Shown one piece after another: positions 1-8,636 of a stretch of 64,000 nucleotides of DNA; the first letter of the stretch is position 1; each line of letters starts with the position of its first letter. The DNA comes from an uncultured Lachnospiraceae bacterium (GTDB lineage Bacteria > Bacillota > Clostridia > Lachnospirales > Lachnospiraceae): positions 1-64,000 of the forward strand of contig ONNQ01000009.1 of assembly GCA_900319245.1 (NCBI GenBank), read 5' to 3'. The notes under the pieces were generated by a model. That model did no database searches. It was not told where the DNA came from and saw nothing but the letters and a program-made list of their open reading frames with translations. The position numbers and the translations under genes are program-made.

Positions 1-273
1 TTTAAAGGATTCCATCAACCGGATCTCGTTAGCAAAGTCGTTAACCACTTCCCGCAAGTATGTCTTGGTGGCATCAGCAGTTAAGCCGACAGAGCACATA
101 GAATCCAGCTCAGCCTCATCTTGTGGAATGGAAATCACTTTGATTGCGGCGCGGCTTTCCACACTGTAATCTGTACGAACAGCTTCGTACACAACACCAA
201 ATGAGCCTCTGTTAATGCGTCTTACAATCTTCCATTCCGGCCAAACGGCACTAAGGTCAATATTACTCCTCAT
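1..273 (-). CDS. Serine/threonine protein kinase, N-terminal part (cut by window edge)
   Basis: Ninety-one codons read in one frame from an ATG at 273 to base 1, so the gene continues beyond the left edge. The translation has the opening of a protein-kinase fold: a glycine-rich loop (RGSFGVVYEA, about residues 22-31), the ATP-anchoring lysine in AAIKVI (K45) and an alpha-C type glutamate in NEIRLME near residue 83. Such kinases phosphorylate Ser/Thr on partner proteins in the cytoplasm. The ATG overlaps the stop of the upstream 398-aa gene by 11 bases, so the two are translationally coupled. The catalytic loop, and any transmembrane or sensor domain, lies outside the window. Kinase identity rests on lobe-1 motifs only. 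Confidence 0.85.
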   Translation of the reverse strand, partial: MRSNIDLSAVWPEWKIVRRINRGSFGVVYEAVRTDYSVESRAAIKVISIPQDEAELDSMCSVGLTADATKTYLREVVNDFANEIRLMESFK

Positions 274-1459
274 AAGACATCTCCCATACGTCCGCATACG
301 TTCCGAGCGGGTCCACTGACAGGATGCACATGAGTACAAAGCACTCATAAGGATTGCTGATATATAGTTCTCCCAGGAAGCAACTCTCAAGGATCTTGTT
401 CGTCGACTCTACGAAAGAAATATACCTGGCCTTTATATTTGCGTACTCATCGAGCGTCTGTGAGTAGATAAAAAAGTTAAGTGTGATCAGATCAAATCGA
501 GTCACCTCGGTATTGCCTGCAAGTACTTCACTGATGTGCTGCCTGCTAAACCGTTTTCCAGCAAACTGAGCATTCAGCTTAGACACTTTGCTGGGAGTCA
601 GATTTCCATGTCGATCAACCGGGATTGCCGATGAAATGATGTGCTCCAGATCGCTTTCAGTAATATCGTCGATTGTATAGACTCTTTGCTGCCCCTTGCG
701 GTGCTTTTCAGTCTCATCATTATTATAAATTCCCGCGACAATCTCCCGCGCACGCGTATAAAGTTCATCGAAGCACTTTTTTGCAGTCACACTGTGTTGC
801 GGACAGTTGTTGTCCGTTTTCAGCTTAGACACAAACGTGATAAGAGCAGCTTCACTATTGATGGAATTCATTGCGTTTCTGGCACCGATTGTTAGATCTG
901 AATATAAAAGCTTAACGTCGAGCGAATTTGGAGGGGTTTCGTTATAAATCCGCCACAACTTCTCAAACGTCGGATAACCGAATCCGTTTTTATAGCAGTA
1001 CCAGCAGATGACTTCAAACGGGTTCTTTGCATTGATTCCCTGCTCTCGAAGCCCCTTAGTTAGAAATCCATTAACATCATCGACACTCATTCCAAGGCCA
1101 AATCCCAACAAAAAAACCACTTTACGTCTGACTGTCTGCTGGGTGAGCCACTTTTTTGACAATGCGCTGAGCTTTGCTGTCGTCGGATCAAAGGACTGCG
1201 GAGTGTTATTATCCGAAAAAGCCCCTTTGATAATCTGTTGGTATTCCTTTAAGGGAACTTCTTTAAAGGGCTCTTCCAAACAAGCCTGGCGGTATATATA
1301 GCGCTTTAGATATTCACCAAAAGGGATGAATTTCATTCTCTCCCGCAGGGCTGAATAGATCAGATTGGCATCCCTGTCACGAAAATAATTGCTGTCCACT
1401 GCGCCATACAGAACATCCCATGCTTTGTTCGTAAAGTCCATGCTTCTGTTCTCGTCCAT
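263..1459 (-). CDS. Uncharacterised 398-aa protein coupled to the Ser/Thr kinase gene
   Basis: I do not recognise a named family. The protein is soluble, with no signal peptide or membrane segment. A central block (GLGMSVDDVNGFL, then EVICWYCYKNGFGYP) looks like a conserved domain. A later stretch (about residues 275-330) reads like a helix-turn-helix: TPSKVSKLNAQF then FSRQHISEVLAGNTE. I chose the ATG at 1459 because AAGGAG sits about ten bases upstream; the frame also opens at an upstream TTG (1480) with no such site. The stop overlaps the kinase start, implying one operon. An adaptor or substrate of the kinase is inference from position only. Confidence 0.75.
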   Translation of the reverse strand: MDENRSMDFTNKAWDVLYGAVDSNYFRDRDANLIYSALRERMKFIPFGEYLKRYIYRQACLEEPFKEVPLKEYQQIIKGAFSDNNTPQSFDPTTAKLSALSKKWLTQQTVRRKVVFLLGFGLGMSVDDVNGFLTKGLREQGINAKNPFEVICWYCYKNGFGYPTFEKLWRIYNETPPNSLDVKLLYSDLTIGARNAMNSINSEAALITFVSKLKTDNNCPQHSVTAKKCFDELYTRAREIVAGIYNNDETEKHRKGQQRVYTIDDITESDLEHIISSAIPVDRHGNLTPSKVSKLNAQFAGKRFSRQHISEVLAGNTEVTRFDLITLNFFIYSQTLDEYANIKARYISFVESTNKILESCFLGELYISNPYECFVLMCILSVDPLGTYADVWEMSYEE

Positions 1460-1557
1460 TTTATGGGTTCTCCTTCTCAATGTTGTCAGAACGCCCCTTG
1501 CAAGGCCCGAAAAGAACTACAAAGAGCAACAGGATCAGCCTGGCTTTAAGCATGTAT

Positions 1558-2361
1558 CTAGCCTCGCAGGATATGTAAAATCTTATCGAATAGACCTCGT
1601 CTTCTTTTTTTTAGCCTGCACAGAATGATTGTGATGTTATCTTTGCCACCGTTATCAAGTGCTTTCTGCAATAGGTTTTCAGTGGTTTTATTAACATCTG
1701 TGATTCCACCAGCAACCGTTTCCGTCAGAATCATAGCAATCTCTTCTATGGAGACCATATCAGTTAAACCGTCCGAGCAAAGCAGATAGATATCACCATC
1801 GTGATAGTATCCCCTTGCATAATGAGGTTCGATCATCATCTCCGTAGACGGAATTCCCAGATTCTGCGAAAGCGGAGGCTTTTTCCCATATATAGTTGCT
1901 GCGTAGTGATCAACAGATATCTGTTCCAGCTTCTCTCCATCAAAATGAAACGCCTTGCTGTCCCCAATATTGCAAAGATCTATCTCATTTTCTGCAAAAG
2001 CAATAATCACTGCAGTCGTTCCCATCGAACCGATATCATTATCATCTGCGTATCTGCATATCTCTTCATTTGCTGTATTACAGTATTGCTGGAGGTCTTC
2101 GATTGGACATGGCCCGATCTTTATCTCCGCAGCGCATCTGGCGGCAATCAAAGATGCCAGTTCTCCATTCTCTTCCCCTCCCATACCATCAAAAATGCCG
2201 AACACGTATGACTGAGCACGGTCTGTACAGCCATTCATCGAGAATTCCACCGTATCTTTAATATCGCCCAAATACTTTCCGTCACACAGAAAGTTGTCCT
2301 GATTCTCAGTTCTTCGTTTCCCGACATGACTGCAGCATGAATAGTGGATTTCGTAATTCAA
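1558..2361 (-). CDS. PP2C-family Ser/Thr protein phosphatase
   Basis: Metal-dependent PP2C phosphatase, the natural antagonist of the kinase at the left edge. Visible motifs are GKRRTENQDN (acidic motif 1, D22), FGIFDGMGG (D58), GSMGTT, NIGDSKAF, LLCSDGLTD (D197) and GGKDNITI (D241), covering the metal-coordinating aspartates of the family. A short basic tail (KKRRRG...ILHILRG) ends the protein. The frame is open to an ATG at 2472, but that start lacks a good ribosome site and would add about 37 residues that PP2C enzymes normally lack. A TTG at 2361, seven bases after AAAAAAGGGGG, places the start about 13 residues before motif 1 as usual, so I prefer it. The gene is co-directional with the kinase pair, about 100 bases upstream. 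Confidence 0.9.
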   Translation of the reverse strand: MNYEIHYSCCSHVGKRRTENQDNFLCDGKYLGDIKDTVEFSMNGCTDRAQSYVFGIFDGMGGEENGELASLIAARCAAEIKIGPCPIEDLQQYCNTANEEICRYADDNDIGSMGTTAVIIAFAENEIDLCNIGDSKAFHFDGEKLEQISVDHYAATIYGKKPPLSQNLGIPSTEMMIEPHYARGYYHDGDIYLLCSDGLTDMVSIEEIAMILTETVAGGITDVNKTTENLLQKALDNGGKDNITIILCRLKKRRRGLFDKILHILRG

Positions 2362-2660
2362 CTGATCCCCCTTTTTTAAGTGGTCACAGAAGACCTTTCC
2401 ATAACTCAGCTTCATTAGTGAATAAAAAATGGCGGGAATGGCATTTCCCCGCCGTGATGTTCTTTTGTTCATAAATGTCTAATATGCCTTCGCCGGGTTG
2501 TATCTTCTGTATTATAGCATTGTTATTCCAATGCTTGCATAGAAAGGCTCTCCATTTATTGTCATTGGACTCTTTTTGATCAATAGTTGCATCGAGGTAT
2601 TAATTGTATATTCATCATACATATACGGAGTATAGCAATAGCACGCTACATTTCTGTAAT
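2362..2660. other. Upstream region of the PP2C gene
   Basis: This stretch has a good minus-strand -10 box (TATAAT at 2516-2511) but no clear -35. The inferred start point near 2504 would give a leader of about 140 bases to the TTG, or about 30 bases to the alternative ATG at 2472. From 2520 to 2660 the DNA is AT-rich and I see no gene. Confidence 0.4.
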
Positions 2661-2678
2661 ATGAAAGTTACCTTTCAT
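2661..2678. promoter_or_regulatory. Perfect inverted repeat, possible operator
   Basis: ATGAAAG-TTAC-CTTTCAT has 7-bp perfect arms. It sits just upstream of the putative promoter of the lipoprotein gene and between two divergent genes, a typical place for a regulator site. No cognate regulator can be named. Confidence 0.4.
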
Positions 2679-2690
2679 TTTTAGGTTTAA

Positions 2691-2718
2691 TGACTTTCCA
2701 AAGTTATTTCGTTATAAT
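2691..2718 (+). promoter_or_regulatory. Putative promoter of the lipoprotein gene
   Basis: TGACTT, a 16-base spacer and TATAAT give a plausible sigma-A promoter about 100 bases before the lipoprotein start. Confidence 0.5.
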
Positions 2719-2822
2719 GTACAGGGGTCTGATGCCGCATTTTCTTTATAATTAAACAGTATCAATCTAAATACAGGGCAATCAGAAAGGAGAGACGAGT
2801 CTGCCCGCTCGGCTAACTAAAA

Positions 2823-4046
2823 ATGAACAAACACTTGATATTCTTTCTGGCATCTGCAATGGTTCTGAGTCTTGCCTCCTGTAGTGCCAAACCCAGTTCA
2901 AGCTTCGAAGCATCCACGAAAACGGCTGTTCAGGAACAAGCCACCTCGCAGGAAACCGAGCCCGAAGTTGGCGTTCCTGAGGAAGCCAATTCCGAAGCAA
3001 CGGTATCTCAGGAACCTGTCACAGATCCTGTCGCTTCCAAGTTCAACGGCCTCTGGATAACAAACAGCAGTATTGGCACGCTGTACTATTTTGACAACGG
3101 AGAAGTCACCTGTTATATCAATGATAATTATGACCCTTCGGCTCCCGATCTCCATTATGAAATAGCTCAAAAGGAAGACTATACGATTGAAGAAGTAATC
3201 TCACAAGATGTTTCCGGATATAGAGCAGTCCTGAAAAGCGGCAACGAATACTGGCTTCTGGATGATTACCCGGACGCACTCTCGTGCTATTGGCATGATG
3301 AAAACGGTGTACTGCAGCTGAGTAGCTCCAGTTCATTGACGAGGGTGACAGATTTTACGGTTGATGACCTCATTGTGGAAGGAAATCCGGCGGAGCAAAA
3401 TATTCCGGCTGAAACCGAATCAGATACAGACGATGGTATGGCATCTCAGAGCCCCTATGCGGATATTGTCCTTGAATATGAGAACAATTATGGGAAGCTG
3501 ACATTTCTGAATGTCGATGGCTATGATTATTACATAGGCGTATTTGAGGCTAAACTGATCGACTTTGATCAGGATGGTTCCGATGAACTGCTCATTGGAT
3601 ACTCAACGCCTCGCGAAGATGTGGAGCAATATATACCCGAGCCGAAACTGGATGTCTGGACCATAAAAGACGGCGTTCCTGTTCGAGTCTATGAAGGTGC
3701 AAATGTCCGCCACGGCGATATAGGATCGAATTGCGCATTTATTGACTTTGATGGTAAATACTGTCTTTGTGTTGGATACGGCGGATATGAGATCGATTTC
3801 ACTTTACTATCGCTCGAAAAGGGCAGTTTTACCCAATACCTTAACTTAAAATCCGATATGGACAACTCATACTTCATGATTAACGGGGAGGACGCTGATA
3901 AGGACCAATGGTACGAACTATATCAAAAGATTGAAAATAATCCTGAAGAGCACTTCCACTCGGGCTTCATAGCCCCAGAGGGCCATGAGTCAAGAGAGGC
4001 CTTGCAGGAAGCGGTCTCGGAGGATTATAAGCTTCTTGGAATGTGA
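2823..4046 (+). CDS. Secreted lipoprotein with FG-GAP/EF-hand-like motif
   Basis: The N-terminus is a lipoprotein signal peptide with lipobox LASC (acylated Cys20), so the mature protein should be anchored outside the membrane. Residues 21-70 are a Ser/Thr/Glu-rich linker. The rest is globular, with DFDQDGSDELLIGY near residue 246, a calcium-loop-like pattern found in FG-GAP/VCBS-type repeats. The ligand is unknown. The only strong ribosome site (AAAGGAGAG) lies about 33 bases before the ATG, and in-frame TAA (2814-2816) excludes an earlier start, so initiation is odd. It is convergent with the next gene and shares a bidirectional terminator with it. Confidence 0.85.
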   Translation: MNKHLIFFLASAMVLSLASCSAKPSSSFEASTKTAVQEQATSQETEPEVGVPEEANSEATVSQEPVTDPVASKFNGLWITNSSIGTLYYFDNGEVTCYINDNYDPSAPDLHYEIAQKEDYTIEEVISQDVSGYRAVLKSGNEYWLLDDYPDALSCYWHDENGVLQLSSSSSLTRVTDFTVDDLIVEGNPAEQNIPAETESDTDDGMASQSPYADIVLEYENNYGKLTFLNVDGYDYYIGVFEAKLIDFDQDGSDELLIGYSTPREDVEQYIPEPKLDVWTIKDGVPVRVYEGANVRHGDIGSNCAFIDFDGKYCLCVGYGGYEIDFTLLSLEKGSFTQYLNLKSDMDNSYFMINGEDADKDQWYELYQKIENNPEEHFHSGFIAPEGHESREALQEAVSEDYKLLGM

Positions 4047-4086
4047 CCAACAGTATTAGATGCACCGTCCGTTCTCTGACAAATAA

Positions 4087-4113
4087 AAAGCCCTGCGTCG
4101 CAGGGCTTTTTAT
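4087..4113. terminator. Bidirectional intrinsic terminator
   Basis: AAAGCCCTGCG-T-CGCAGGGCTTT hairpin with T tracts on both strands, placed between the convergent lipoprotein and zinc-ribbon genes. Confidence 0.85.
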
Positions 4114-4169
4114 CATATCATAATTTCCTCGCAGGCCGGAATTTACTCCGTTTCCAATTTCATTCTTAA

Positions 4170-4748
4170 TCACTGAGCGTCAGGTTCAAACCAACCCCCA
4201 TGGTCCGCAAATGCAGCAATATCCTCATCCGAAAACGATTCGGTTTCAAAATCAGGCATTATGCCTCCCGTAAATATTTCCGCCAAGAGGCTAGCCGGAT
4301 AATACTCATTGAGCTCTGCTGCATTTTCACCCACTAGGTAAGAAAGCAATATTTTACCTTTACCTTCTCCTAACACATCAACTGTTATGTCGTAGACTTC
4401 CAACGTATAATCGTTTTCATCATACGAAAAACTGCCTCGAAATTCCACATCAACAGAGTCAACACTATAACCACTATTGGCGCACCATTGCGTTACGTTT
4501 TCTGCTATGTCATATGTATTTACCGATCCGCCTGCACCGTCAAAGCTGATAAGTAGTAAAACCACAACTACCGCTGCTGTGCATCCTGCAATCACTCCTT
4601 TTCGTGGTATTCCTTTACCTCTATTAACCGGCTCAGTGATTGGTATCGAGCCTTGAGAAACTGTCTGTTTACTTTCTATCTTTGCGCCACAGTTTGTACA
4701 GTACTTGGCATTCGTTAGTATTCTTTTCCCACACTTTGAGCAAATCAT
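4170..4748 (-). CDS. Zinc-ribbon, single-pass membrane protein (192 aa)
   Basis: Residues 1-20 form a compact zinc ribbon (CSKCG...YCTNCG; Cys3, Cys6, Cys17, Cys20). A basic linker (GKGIPRKGV), one transmembrane helix (about residues 52-70) and an extracytoplasmic domain of about 120 residues follow. The positive charges before the helix predict a cytoplasmic ribbon. The start is set by AAGGAGG seven bases upstream. The outer domain is not recognised. The same ribbon-plus-membrane plan recurs in three other proteins nearby. Its promoter region is one copy of a duplicated intergenic cassette. Confidence 0.85.
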   Translation of the reverse strand: MICSKCGKRILTNAKYCTNCGAKIESKQTVSQGSIPITEPVNRGKGIPRKGVIAGCTAAVVVVLLLISFDGAGGSVNTYDIAENVTQWCANSGYSVDSVDVEFRGSFSYDENDYTLEVYDITVDVLGEGKGKILLSYLVGENAAELNEYYPASLLAEIFTGGIMPDFETESFSDEDIAAFADHGGWFEPDAQ

Positions 4749-4774
4749 TTCAAGTCCTCCTTCAAACTTCTACA

Positions 4775-4915
4775 TGCACATTTCCCTTGCTTCGTATGTG
4801 TCAATCTTGTTGTAAAACTATGATAGCAAAATACGGTTTATGCTCTGTAAAATGATAGTTCCTGCCCAACAAAAAAGCCCTGCATTGCAGGGCTTTCGTC
4901 ATATCATAATATCCT
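4775..4915. repeat. Duplicated intergenic cassette, copy 1
   Basis: About 140 bases closely match 9925-10070. Shared segments include CTTGTTGTAAAACTAT, TAGCAAAAT, GTAAAAT, a GCAGGGCTTT hairpin and a CATAAT tail. Both copies lie between the 3' end of one minus-strand gene and the 5' end of a zinc-ribbon gene, so the cassette carries a terminator plus the next gene's upstream region. Confidence 0.7.
4871..4896 (-). terminator. Intrinsic terminator downstream of the helicase gene
   Basis: AAAGCCCTGCA-TTGCAGGGCTTT hairpin about 30 bases after the helicase stop on the minus strand; the A run on the plus strand gives a U tract on the minus-strand RNA. Confidence 0.75.
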
Positions 4916-4926
4916 CGTAACGGGGG

Positions 4927-7900
4927 TCAACCCCCAGCTTTCTGTTCAATTATCTCTCTTGCTTTATTGACATATTTATTGTTCTTCCACACTTCCTGGT
5001 CGCCGATAATATAAAATCTATATTTAGCCCTCGTTGCAGCAACATTAACAATATTGCTGTTCACAAATCCAGTAACAGCATATCCTTTCTTTATAGATTT
5101 ATCGCATCCCAATACAAAAATCACTTCATTTGCTTCTTTTCCCTGGAATTTGTGTACCGTACCAATATTGTCTTTAAGCCATTTGTTAAGTTCCGTGTGC
5201 TTACCAAGCGCAGATGTACTATTCTCTGCCGCAAATGATCTAATGGCATCACGAACACCCTTAACAACAGTAGTAAATGGCGAGATAATATACAGGCTGG
5301 TGCCTCCTGACTGCTCAAAAGCTTTCTCTACCATTTCGCAAACTATTCTGCCCTGTTCAGGGACATAATGGTTCTTATTGCCGCTTTCTATGCCAGGTCT
5401 ATCAATCCATTTTGATGTATGGCCAATAAACCCTTTCGCCACCTCCTGCTTTGGCTGCGCAGTCTGCTGCTTCATGATCCCATTGTAGGAAATTGTGTTG
5501 GAAATATCGTACATCGGAGATATACATCTTCTATGTACAACAAGCGGACAGCCTACCCACTCAGGATAATCAGTTCCATTGTCAAAATATGTGCCGACAG
5601 GGTTTATTAAATCTGCACACCGTTGTACAGAAAGCGAATTATCCTTGTAGTTTCCATACAGAGGGTCGTCGAAAGCATCTTTAAGAAGTTTAAAATCATC
5701 TTTCACTATCGGTTCAACCTGTTTGGGATCACCGACAATAATTGCTTTTTTTGATCGGAATAAAGCCCCGACTGCCGTCTGTGGCGTTGCCTGACCGGCT
5801 TCATCAATGATAAGAGTTCCTATGACGCCCGGTTCCTTTACATCTTTCAGTAATCTTTCTACAGATGCAAACGCAGAAGACAATACTGGGGTTAATAAAA
5901 ACAGCGTATTGAGCAGTGATTCCATCATTGCTTCACTGTCCTCATGATCAAATACTATCCTGCGTTGATCAGTATCAGTTATATATCCCCAATATTGACC
6001 TATAATATATAAATTATTACGACATGCTTTTGAACTCAGCACAAACTCCTTTGTCAATTGCAGCGCAAGGAAAAACAGTTTTTCTCTTTCCTGATCATAC
6101 TCTATTGTTGTCCACGGGTTTGTCACATGGGCCTTTGTTGAAACTGCGTTGTCTTCCGACAATACACTCTTGATAAATGGTATATCTAACACTTGGCCTT
6201 TATTACCATACTCAACTAATGCTCTGTCCCGCTCCTGACATGCAATGTCTGCCTCTTCTTTATACTGTTTAATTTCCGAATCTATTTTCTGGATTTCATC
6301 AGCTAGACGAGCTCTTTTTTTCGAGTATTCTCTTTCCTTGGATTTTAACTGCTCAAGCTGTTTAATGATCGACTCAATCTTGCCAAGCAAGCTTTTATTT
6401 GCAGACTTCTTATTTTCAACAATAATTGCGGCTTCATCAGCTATTTTCCTATACTCAGCAGCTTTTACACGAAATTCATCAATTTCTTTATACCTATCTT
6501 CCAGTATCCCCTTTCCAAGAGTAAGCCTCAGCATAAAGTCGATCAGTTTCTCCGTACGTAACGGCTGTCTTACCGTTATCTCCTTATAGCAGCGTTGTTC
6601 CTCTGCGCTGAATCTCTTGGCATCTTGTTCACATTTTTCTATGCTATCCAGGACTTGTCTGTTTTTATTTTGTAAACCGCTATATTCTTGCTCTGCTTTA
6701 TTGATAATAGCTCTTTGCGCTATTAAAAGATTATCTAACTCTGTAAGCGATGCTGTCAGTTCTTCTATACGTTTCTTGTTTTGTTTTTCAATCAGCTCAT
6801 ATTCTCTCTTCGCACGATGCGACCTAAGCACTATGTCGCCGTACTCACTCAGTTTCATCTGCATACTTTCGACTATTTCCAATTGGCTCTTAAATTCTTC
6901 TCTTGTTTTTTGGTAATACGGTACTCTATCAGATAAATAGTCGTTCTTTTGCAGGAGTTCAGTTAGTACGGGATACAGAAATGTATAATAATAATCACTT
7001 ATATTTTTTCTATTTCCTAATGGAGCAGCGATCATTCCCCATGCGTCGGATTCTGCTTGACCTTTCCCTAAATAACTTCTTGCAAGGTCTGTATAGTAAA
7101 TGTCCGGACAGCATTTATTGCTTTTGTGGAAAGTTATCTTACAATCAGTCTTATCAACATCAAACAAGTTATTTCTTATATCTTTACCTTTTGGCAACTC
7201 TTTGGTAATATTTTCCACTGCCGCATTGTTAGATGATGCAACCAAAATACCGTATTCTTCGATTCGCTTGTCTTTAAACTCGTACCACTTAGGATAATAC
7301 TGCGTGTATTTCCCATTTAGTTTTCCTTTTTTGAAGCTGTTACCTTTGAATGCAGCATCCGGGTTTTCGTACTTACTAAGCAATCTAGCCTTCTCAACTA
7401 TATTGCTCACGATCACTTCCCTTAAAAGTGTTGTCTTCCCGGTTCCAGGAGGCCCATTCACTGAGAAAATTTTCTCAGTCCGCTCTTCCTTTCCAACCGG
7501 CGTGCATAAGTTAACGGCCACCTGTTGCATCAATGCTGGCATATATCCACAGGGCCATTTTCCAAGTGGAGCATTGCTGATATTCAGTATCTCAGACATT
7601 TTTTCATAGAATGCGGCTTCTTCTTTTGGTTCAACATTAATAAAATCCTGCCTGCTTCTTGTCATTTGATCGTTATATGGTGCGCAAATATACGCCTTCA
7701 AGCTTGGCAGCATCTCTGAATCAAAACCGGGTTTCTTCTCCTCAATAAAAGTCTTCACCATCTTTATATCTGATGAATAGAAATCGTGGTTCACCGCCCT
7801 ATAGTAGTCTTCATTTTTATCTCTTTGTGTAGAGTCGACGAACAGTTGATACTGAAGCCCGTTTTTTTCTTCGATTGCGCCACAATCCACATATCGTTCA

Positions 7901-8586
7901 TATCTCTGGACCAACTCATTATGAATATCAATTAGTTTTTCAGTCGTGATGGCGTTTTCTTTGAATTCTGGTTTGCTATCTTTTGCCGTTTGATTGGCAT
8001 CCTCTGACTGGCGCCCATCATCCGACTCTGCTCCAAAAAACTTTTTTTCCAGCTCATTAACATCTGCAGAATATATACTTTCCGAGAGCTGCTCAGAGAC
8101 TTGGGAGCCGCTTCCCGAAACCCGCGATAATGCCCATAGAATTGGGGACAGAGAAAGTGTGTGATTGATATATACTCCTTCACATGTGCACTGGAAACTA
8201 AGAATCGGTATATACTCTTCGTCCCTTTCAACCTGATTGAGATCTTTCCCCAGACTTTTCTCCAGTTTATTGATACAAATCTGGCGTTTAATCCTGCCAA
8301 TATAGAAGGTCAGATTCCCCCACGTTCCCATTTCGCATGATTCAGCCTGATCATTAATTACTAAATAGATTTCCTGATCATGTCTTAATGTTTCAAATAC
8401 TTTAATCGATTTCTTTTTTATTTGACCACAAGTGCGGTTCTTTTTGAACTCTCTAAGTCCGTTACGAATTTTATTTTCATCTGTACATTCGTCATATGAC
8501 TCCTGTTCAAGGAACTCTAAAATAAACCAATAATCCAATACTTTGACCACTGTTTGATCATCTGATACTGAAAACTGATTATTCAT
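4927..8586 (-). CDS. Large SF1 (UPF1-like) helicase, 1219 aa
   Basis: Superfamily-1 DNA/RNA helicase of the UPF1/DNA2 type (COG1112-like). Motif I/Walker A GPPGTGKTTL is near residue 382, motif II IIDEAGQATPQ near 929, motif III VGDPKQ just after, motif V VHKFQGKEANEVIF near 1147 and motif VI NVAATRAK near 1183. Between motif I and II lies a long insertion (about 590-790) rich in Glu/Lys/Arg heptads, predicted coiled coil. The first 350 residues are unrecognised. I see no nuclease motif. ATP-driven unwinding is expected; the substrate is unknown. Helicases of this class occur in defence systems, and Mokosh joins one to a Ser/Thr kinase, which is notable here. The frame is intact. Confidence 0.9.
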   Translation of the reverse strand: MNNQFSVSDDQTVVKVLDYWFILEFLEQESYDECTDENKIRNGLREFKKNRTCGQIKKKSIKVFETLRHDQEIYLVINDQAESCEMGTWGNLTFYIGRIKRQICINKLEKSLGKDLNQVERDEEYIPILSFQCTCEGVYINHTLSLSPILWALSRVSGSGSQVSEQLSESIYSADVNELEKKFFGAESDDGRQSEDANQTAKDSKPEFKENAITTEKLIDIHNELVQRYERYVDCGAIEEKNGLQYQLFVDSTQRDKNEDYYRAVNHDFYSSDIKMVKTFIEEKKPGFDSEMLPSLKAYICAPYNDQMTRSRQDFINVEPKEEAAFYEKMSEILNISNAPLGKWPCGYMPALMQQVAVNLCTPVGKEERTEKIFSVNGPPGTGKTTLLREVIVSNIVEKARLLSKYENPDAAFKGNSFKKGKLNGKYTQYYPKWYEFKDKRIEEYGILVASSNNAAVENITKELPKGKDIRNNLFDVDKTDCKITFHKSNKCCPDIYYTDLARSYLGKGQAESDAWGMIAAPLGNRKNISDYYYTFLYPVLTELLQKNDYLSDRVPYYQKTREEFKSQLEIVESMQMKLSEYGDIVLRSHRAKREYELIEKQNKKRIEELTASLTELDNLLIAQRAIINKAEQEYSGLQNKNRQVLDSIEKCEQDAKRFSAEEQRCYKEITVRQPLRTEKLIDFMLRLTLGKGILEDRYKEIDEFRVKAAEYRKIADEAAIIVENKKSANKSLLGKIESIIKQLEQLKSKEREYSKKRARLADEIQKIDSEIKQYKEEADIACQERDRALVEYGNKGQVLDIPFIKSVLSEDNAVSTKAHVTNPWTTIEYDQEREKLFFLALQLTKEFVLSSKACRNNLYIIGQYWGYITDTDQRRIVFDHEDSEAMMESLLNTLFLLTPVLSSAFASVERLLKDVKEPGVIGTLIIDEAGQATPQTAVGALFRSKKAIIVGDPKQVEPIVKDDFKLLKDAFDDPLYGNYKDNSLSVQRCADLINPVGTYFDNGTDYPEWVGCPLVVHRRCISPMYDISNTISYNGIMKQQTAQPKQEVAKGFIGHTSKWIDRPGIESGNKNHYVPEQGRIVCEMVEKAFEQSGGTSLYIISPFTTVVKGVRDAIRSFAAENSTSALGKHTELNKWLKDNIGTVHKFQGKEANEVIFVLGCDKSIKKGYAVTGFVNSNIVNVAATRAKYRFYIIGDQEVWKNNKYVNKAREIIEQKAGG

Positions 8587-8636
8587 CCTTTTTCCTCGTA
8601 ATATATGTGTGTCCTGTGTAAAGGTATTGCAGCAGT

